Position numbers and translations under genes: made by a program. The notes under the pieces are model-generated. The model did no database searches. It was not told the origin of the DNA and worked only from the letters and a program-made list of their open reading frames with translations. Below, piece by piece: positions 60,095-64,000 of a stretch of 64,000 nt of DNA. Origin of the DNA: Plantibacter flavus (lineage in GTDB: Bacteria; Actinomycetota; Actinomycetes; Actinomycetales; Microbacteriaceae); NCBI RefSeq assembly GCF_900177615.1, contig NZ_FXAP01000001.1, positions 750,825 to 814,824 on the forward strand, in the 5' to 3' direction. The stretch's first letter is position 1. Each line of letters opens with the position of its first letter.

Positions 60095-60108
60095 CGCCTC
60101 CGGCGAAC
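60095..60108 (-). promoter_or_regulatory. ClgR-like box 1 upstream of clpP1
   Basis: Read leftward it is GTTCGC-CGGAG-GCG, an exact match to the GTTCGC-N5-GCG pattern I recall for ClgR, the activator of clp genes in Streptomyces and corynebacteria. Confidence 0.45.
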
Positions 60109-60125
60109 CCCGCCGCCCGGGAGTC

Positions 60126-60139
60126 TGCCGAGGGCGAAC
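60126..60139 (-). promoter_or_regulatory. ClgR-like box 2 upstream of clpP1
   Basis: Read leftward it is GTTCGC-CCTCG-GCA, one mismatch from the ClgR pattern. It starts 31 bases (three helical turns) from box 1, just upstream of the likely -35 region. Confidence 0.4.
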
Positions 60140-60166
60140 AGGGCGTTGGTCGTGCGTCGCCTCCGA

Positions 60167-60172
60167 TAGATT
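60167..60172 (+). promoter_or_regulatory. -10 box TAGATT for clpP1P2
   Basis: TAGATT lies 31 bases before the clpP1 ATG, with a TTGGTC-like -35 near 60146-60151. Confidence 0.45.
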
Positions 60173-60203
60173 CGAACCACTGCACAACCGAAACGGAGCG
60201 ATA

Positions 60204-60797
60204 ATGGCCGAACCACAGTTCTCGCCCAGTGTCTTTGACCGCCTGCTGAAGGACCGGATCATCTGGCTGGGCGCCGAGGTCCGCGACGAGAACGCGAACG
60301 AGATCGCGGCCAAGCTGCTGCTCCTCGCCGCGGACGACCCGAAGCGCGACATCTACCTCTACATCAACTCGCCCGGTGGCTCCATCACGGCCGGCATGGC
60401 CATATACGACACCATGCAGTTCGTGCCGAACGACATCGTCACGGTCGGTATCGGCATGGCGGCGTCGATGGGGCAGCTCCTCCTCACGGCCGGCACCAAG
60501 GGCAAGCGCTACATCACCCCGAACGCCCGCGTGCTCCTCCACCAGCCGCACGGCGGATTCGGCGGCACGTCGAGCGACATCCAGACCCAGGCGCAGCTCA
60601 TCCTCGACATGAAGCGCCGTCTCGCCGAGATCACCGCGGCGCAGACCGGCAAGAGCGTCGAGCAGATCAACGCCGACGGCGACCGCGACCGCTGGTTCAA
60701 CGCCGAAGAGGCGCTCGAATACGGTTTCGTCGACCACCTCCGTGAGTCCGCGCTCGACGTGGCCGGCGGCGGCGGAACCGTCGACAGCGACAAGTAA
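60204..60797 (+). CDS. clpP1: ATP-dependent Clp protease proteolytic subunit 1
   Basis: The 197-residue serine protease subunit has [19 protein letters not shown], the nucleophile in GMAASMGQ (Ser88), the histidine in LLHQPHGG (His113), and an Asp in the [18 protein letters not shown] region. Together with the neighbouring ClpP2 it forms the mixed tetradecamer fed by ClpX or ClpC. It is followed 30 bases later by clpP2 on the same transcript. Confidence 0.97.
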   Translation: MAEPQFSPSVFDRLLKDRIIWLGAEVRDENANEIAAKLLLLAADDPKRDIYLYINSPGGSITAGMAIYDTMQFVPNDIVTVGIGMAASMGQLLLTAGTKGKRYITPNARVLLHQPHGGFGGTSSDIQTQAQLILDMKRRLAEITAAQTGKSVEQINADGDRDRWFNAEEALEYGFVDHLRESALDVAGGGGTVDSDK

Positions 60798-60827
60798 CCC
60801 GGCTTCGACCAGACAGGAATGCAACAC

Positions 60828-61496
60828 ATGGAGACTCCAACGTTCAGTGCGGCGGGACGCTCGCTGCAGATGCCGGGTGCTCGCTACATCCTCCCGAGCT
60901 TCGAAGAGCGCACGGCCTACGGCTACAAGCGCCAGGACCCGTACGCGAAGCTCTTCGAGGACCGCATCATCTTCCTCGGCGTGCAGGTCGACGATGCATC
61001 GGCCGACGACATCATGGCCCAGCTGCTCGTGCTCGAGAGCATGGACCCCGACCGCGACATCGTCATGTACATCAACTCACCCGGTGGCTCGTTCACCGCG
61101 ATGACGGCGATCTACGACACGATGCAGTACATCCGTCCGCACGTGATGACGGTGGTCCTCGGACAGGCGGCCTCCGCCGCTGCCGTGCTCACCGCCGCCG
61201 GTACGCCGGGCAAGCGCCTCGCGCTCCCGAACGCCCGCATCCTGATCCACCAGCCCGCCGTCGGCGAGGCCGGCCACGGTCAGGCTTCGGACATCGAGAT
61301 CCAGGCGGCCGAGATCCTCCGCATGCGCGGCTGGCTCGAGTCGACCCTGGCACACCACTCCAACCGTTCGGTGGAGCAGGTCAACAAGGACATCGACCGC
61401 GACAAGATCCTCTCGGCCGCCGAGGCGCTCGAGTACGGTCTCATCGACCAGGTGCTCACCTCGCGGAAGAACCCGGTCGCGGCCATCACGGCCTGA
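60828..61496 (+). CDS. clpP2: ATP-dependent Clp protease proteolytic subunit 2
   Basis: The 222-residue ClpP paralogue has a longer N-terminus (GARYILPSFEERTAYGYKRQDPY, in parts), INSPGGSFTAMTAIYDTMQ, the nucleophile in GQAASAAAV (Ser116) and the histidine in LIHQPAVG (His141). The ATG at 60828 is chosen for its 9-base spacing from the AGGA ribosome site; an in-frame ATG lies three codons upstream. It pairs with ClpP1 in the same operon. Confidence 0.97.
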   Translation: METPTFSAAGRSLQMPGARYILPSFEERTAYGYKRQDPYAKLFEDRIIFLGVQVDDASADDIMAQLLVLESMDPDRDIVMYINSPGGSFTAMTAIYDTMQYIRPHVMTVVLGQAASAAAVLTAAGTPGKRLALPNARILIHQPAVGEAGHGQASDIEIQAAEILRMRGWLESTLAHHSNRSVEQVNKDIDRDKILSAAEALEYGLIDQVLTSRKNPVAAITA

Positions 61497-61515
61497 CCCG
61501 GCTCCCGTGCTCACG

Positions 61516-61552
61516 ACTCGGCGCGTCATCCCAGCGGGGTGGCGCGCCGAGT
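61516..61552 (+). terminator. Terminator after clpP1P2
   Basis: A 10-bp stem (ACTCGGCGCG/CGCGCCGAGT), extended inward by G-T-containing pairs, lies 20 bases after clpP2. Confidence 0.65.
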
Positions 61553-61568
61553 TGTCGCAGGGACAGGT

Positions 61569-61574
61569 TAGGCT
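61569..61574 (+). promoter_or_regulatory. -10 box TAGGCT for clpX
   Basis: TAGGCT lies 33 bases before the clpX ATG, giving a short leader that contains a GGGAGAGGG ribosome site. Confidence 0.45.
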
Positions 61575-61607
61575 CGGAGCACCGAATCTCCAGGGAGAGG
61601 GAAAGAC

Positions 61608-62885
<1,278 letters not shown>

Positions 62886-62904
62886 ACGACGCCCGGCGGT
62901 CATT

Positions 62905-62949
62905 AGCCCGCCGCAGCACCCGGATCCTCCGGAGACGCTGCGGCGGGCT
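62905..62949. terminator. Bidirectional hairpin terminator
   Basis: A 13-bp stem (AGCCCGCCGCAGC/GCTGCGGCGGGCT) with a 19-base loop separates clpX from the convergent M3 peptidase gene. Confidence 0.75.
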
Positions 62950-62956
62950 TCGTCGT

Positions 62957-64000
62957 TCAGTCCTCGAGTCCGCGGCGTCGGAGGAGCGGCTCGATGACCG
63001 CGTCGCGCCCACGGAAGTCGCGGTAGGCGTCCAGGGGATCCTTCGAACCGCCGACCCCGAGGAGCTTGCTGCGGAAGCGGTCGCCGTTCTCCCTCGTCAG
63101 TCCGCCGTTCTCCGTAAACCAGTCGACGGTGTCCGCGTCGAGCACCTCGCTCCAGATGTAGGAGTAGTAGCCGGCGTCGTATCCACCCGAGAAGGTGTGG
63201 GCGAAGTAGGTACTCGCGTACCGGGGCGGGACGGCCGGATTGTCGAGCCCGGCGGACCGGAGTGCCGCCGCCTCGAACGCCTCGACATCGTCGACCCGGT
63301 CATCGGCACCGATGCTGTGCCACGCCTGGTCGAGCATCGCCGCAGCGAGGTATTCGCTCGTCGAGAAGCCCTCGTTGAAGCCCTCGGACGCCTGGAGCTT
63401 CGCCACCAGTTCCTGCGGCATCGGCTCACCGGTCTCGACGTGCCTGGCGTAGCCGGCGAGCACCTCGGGCCACAGCATCCACATCTCGTTCACCTGGCTC
63501 GGGAACTCGACGAAGTCCCGGAAGACGTTCGTACCGGAGAACCGCGGATATTCGACCTCCGCGAAGAGACCGTGCAGCGCGTGGCCGAACTCGTGGAAGA
63601 AGGTCGTGACCTCGTCGAGGCTCAGCAGGGTCGGTTCGCCGTCGGCGGGCTTCGGGACGTTCAGGTTGTTGACCACGACGGTGGGCTGGTCGAGCAGGCG
63701 GTTCTGCGAGATGAGCGCGTTCATCCAGGCGCCGCCGCGCTTGCTGTCGCGGGTGTACAGGTCGAGGAGGTACAAGCCGAGGCCGGAGCCGTCCTCGTTC
63801 CAGACCTCGAAGACACGGACGTCGGGGTGGTAGCCCTGGAGATCGGCCCGTTCGGCGAAGGTGATGCCGTAGAGCTTGGTCGCTGCGGCGAACACCCCGT
63901 CGAACAGGACCCGCTCCGCCTCGAAGTACGGGCGCATCACGCTGGTGTCGACATCGAACCGGTCGATCCTGACCTGTTCGGTCGCGAACGGCCAGTCCCA
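62957..64000 (-). CDS. M3-family metallopeptidase (oligopeptidase A/peptidyl-dipeptidase-like), 3' part
   Basis: The frame is open to the window edge, giving the C-terminal 347 residues of a protein of roughly 650-700. It has the M3 zinc motif HEFGHALHGLF with the third ligand in the following EFPSQVNE stretch, the GGSWMN-type segment here as GGAWMNAL, and the substrate-site HTFSGGYDAGYYSY. It ends KDPLDAYRDFRGRDAVIEPLL. These enzymes cleave short peptides in the cytoplasm. The C-terminal features lean towards the dipeptidyl carboxypeptidase (Dcp) group, but the N-terminus needed to confirm this is outside the window. Confidence 0.92.
   Translation of the reverse strand, partial: WDWPFATEQVRIDRFDVDTSVMRPYFEAERVLFDGVFAAATKLYGITFAERADLQGYHPDVRVFEVWNEDGSGLGLYLLDLYTRDSKRGGAWMNALISQNRLLDQPTVVVNNLNVPKPADGEPTLLSLDEVTTFFHEFGHALHGLFAEVEYPRFSGTNVFRDFVEFPSQVNEMWMLWPEVLAGYARHVETGEPMPQELVAKLQASEGFNEGFSTSEYLAAAMLDQAWHSIGADDRVDDVEAFEAAALRSAGLDNPAVPPRYASTYFAHTFSGGYDAGYYSYIWSEVLDADTVDWFTENGGLTRENGDRFRSKLLGVGGSKDPLDAYRDFRGRDAVIEPLLRRRGLED

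Overview
The window is about 64 kb of very GC-rich chromosome from an actinobacterium. The closest fit is the family Microbacteriaceae (order Micrococcales); I cannot name the genus. Supporting signs are a GlgE-type glycogen pathway, the iscS-mnmA-ligA-gatCAB neighbourhood, paired clpP genes, a homologue of the mycothiol-dependent protein Rv2466c, a truncated haemoglobin O, many GTG starts, and many genes whose start codon lies 6-8 bases after a TANNNT box. No prophage, transposase, integrase, CRISPR array, secondary-metabolite cluster or rRNA operon is visible. It reads as core genome.

Layout. 1-4.3 kb: end of a secreted cell-wall hydrolase, a small zinc-ribbon-like protein, an alpha/beta hydrolase, and an overlapping pair (large membrane protein plus thioredoxin/TPR protein). 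4.3-14 kb: alpha-glucan metabolism, with glgE-glgB leftward, glgP rightward, glgX leftward, and a YbaK-type tRNA deacylase. 14-25.6 kb: cysteine desulfurase, mnmA, a sugar porter, ligA, an acyl-CoA synthetase and gatCAB. 25.7-29.3 kb: an unknown protein, an acyltransferase, DNA polymerase IV and a GerW-like protein. 29.3-33 kb: a TPP riboswitch controlling a YkoEDC-type ECF transporter and an overlapping P-loop kinase. 33-37 kb: a tandem repeat array, tRNA-Arg with a duplicated 3' half, orn, tRNA-His, a zinc protease, nadE and small genes.

37-64 kb: ssb, a lipoprotein, an amino-acid permease, ettA, two thioesterases, a flavin dehydrogenase, trHbO with mscS, a two-component system, pepN, the Rv2466c homologue, rpiB, nei, an amidohydrolase, dps, gamma-carbonic anhydrase, a second repeat array with tRNA-Gly and tRNA-Pro, tig, clpP1, clpP2, clpX, and the 3' part of an M3 peptidase gene. 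From memory this gene set follows Mycobacterium tuberculosis Rv2457c-Rv2478c, with local insertions.

How the parts fit together. The glycogen genes supply elongation from maltose-1-phosphate, branching, debranching and phosphorolysis. IscS and MnmA form a sulfur relay for tRNA 2-thiouridine. GatCAB makes Gln-tRNA and/or Asn-tRNA by transamidation. Tig, ClpP1P2 and ClpX are folding and proteolysis machinery, and two ClgR-like boxes precede clpP1. I found no convincing new multi-gene system. The most useful leads are the kinase in the thiamine-riboswitch operon, repeat arrays 3' of two tRNA genes with a partial tRNA-Arg duplication, the widespread leaderless start architecture, a CPWA active site in the Rv2466c homologue, an insertion in LigA, and a possible 16-codon upstream ORF coupled to the histidine kinase.
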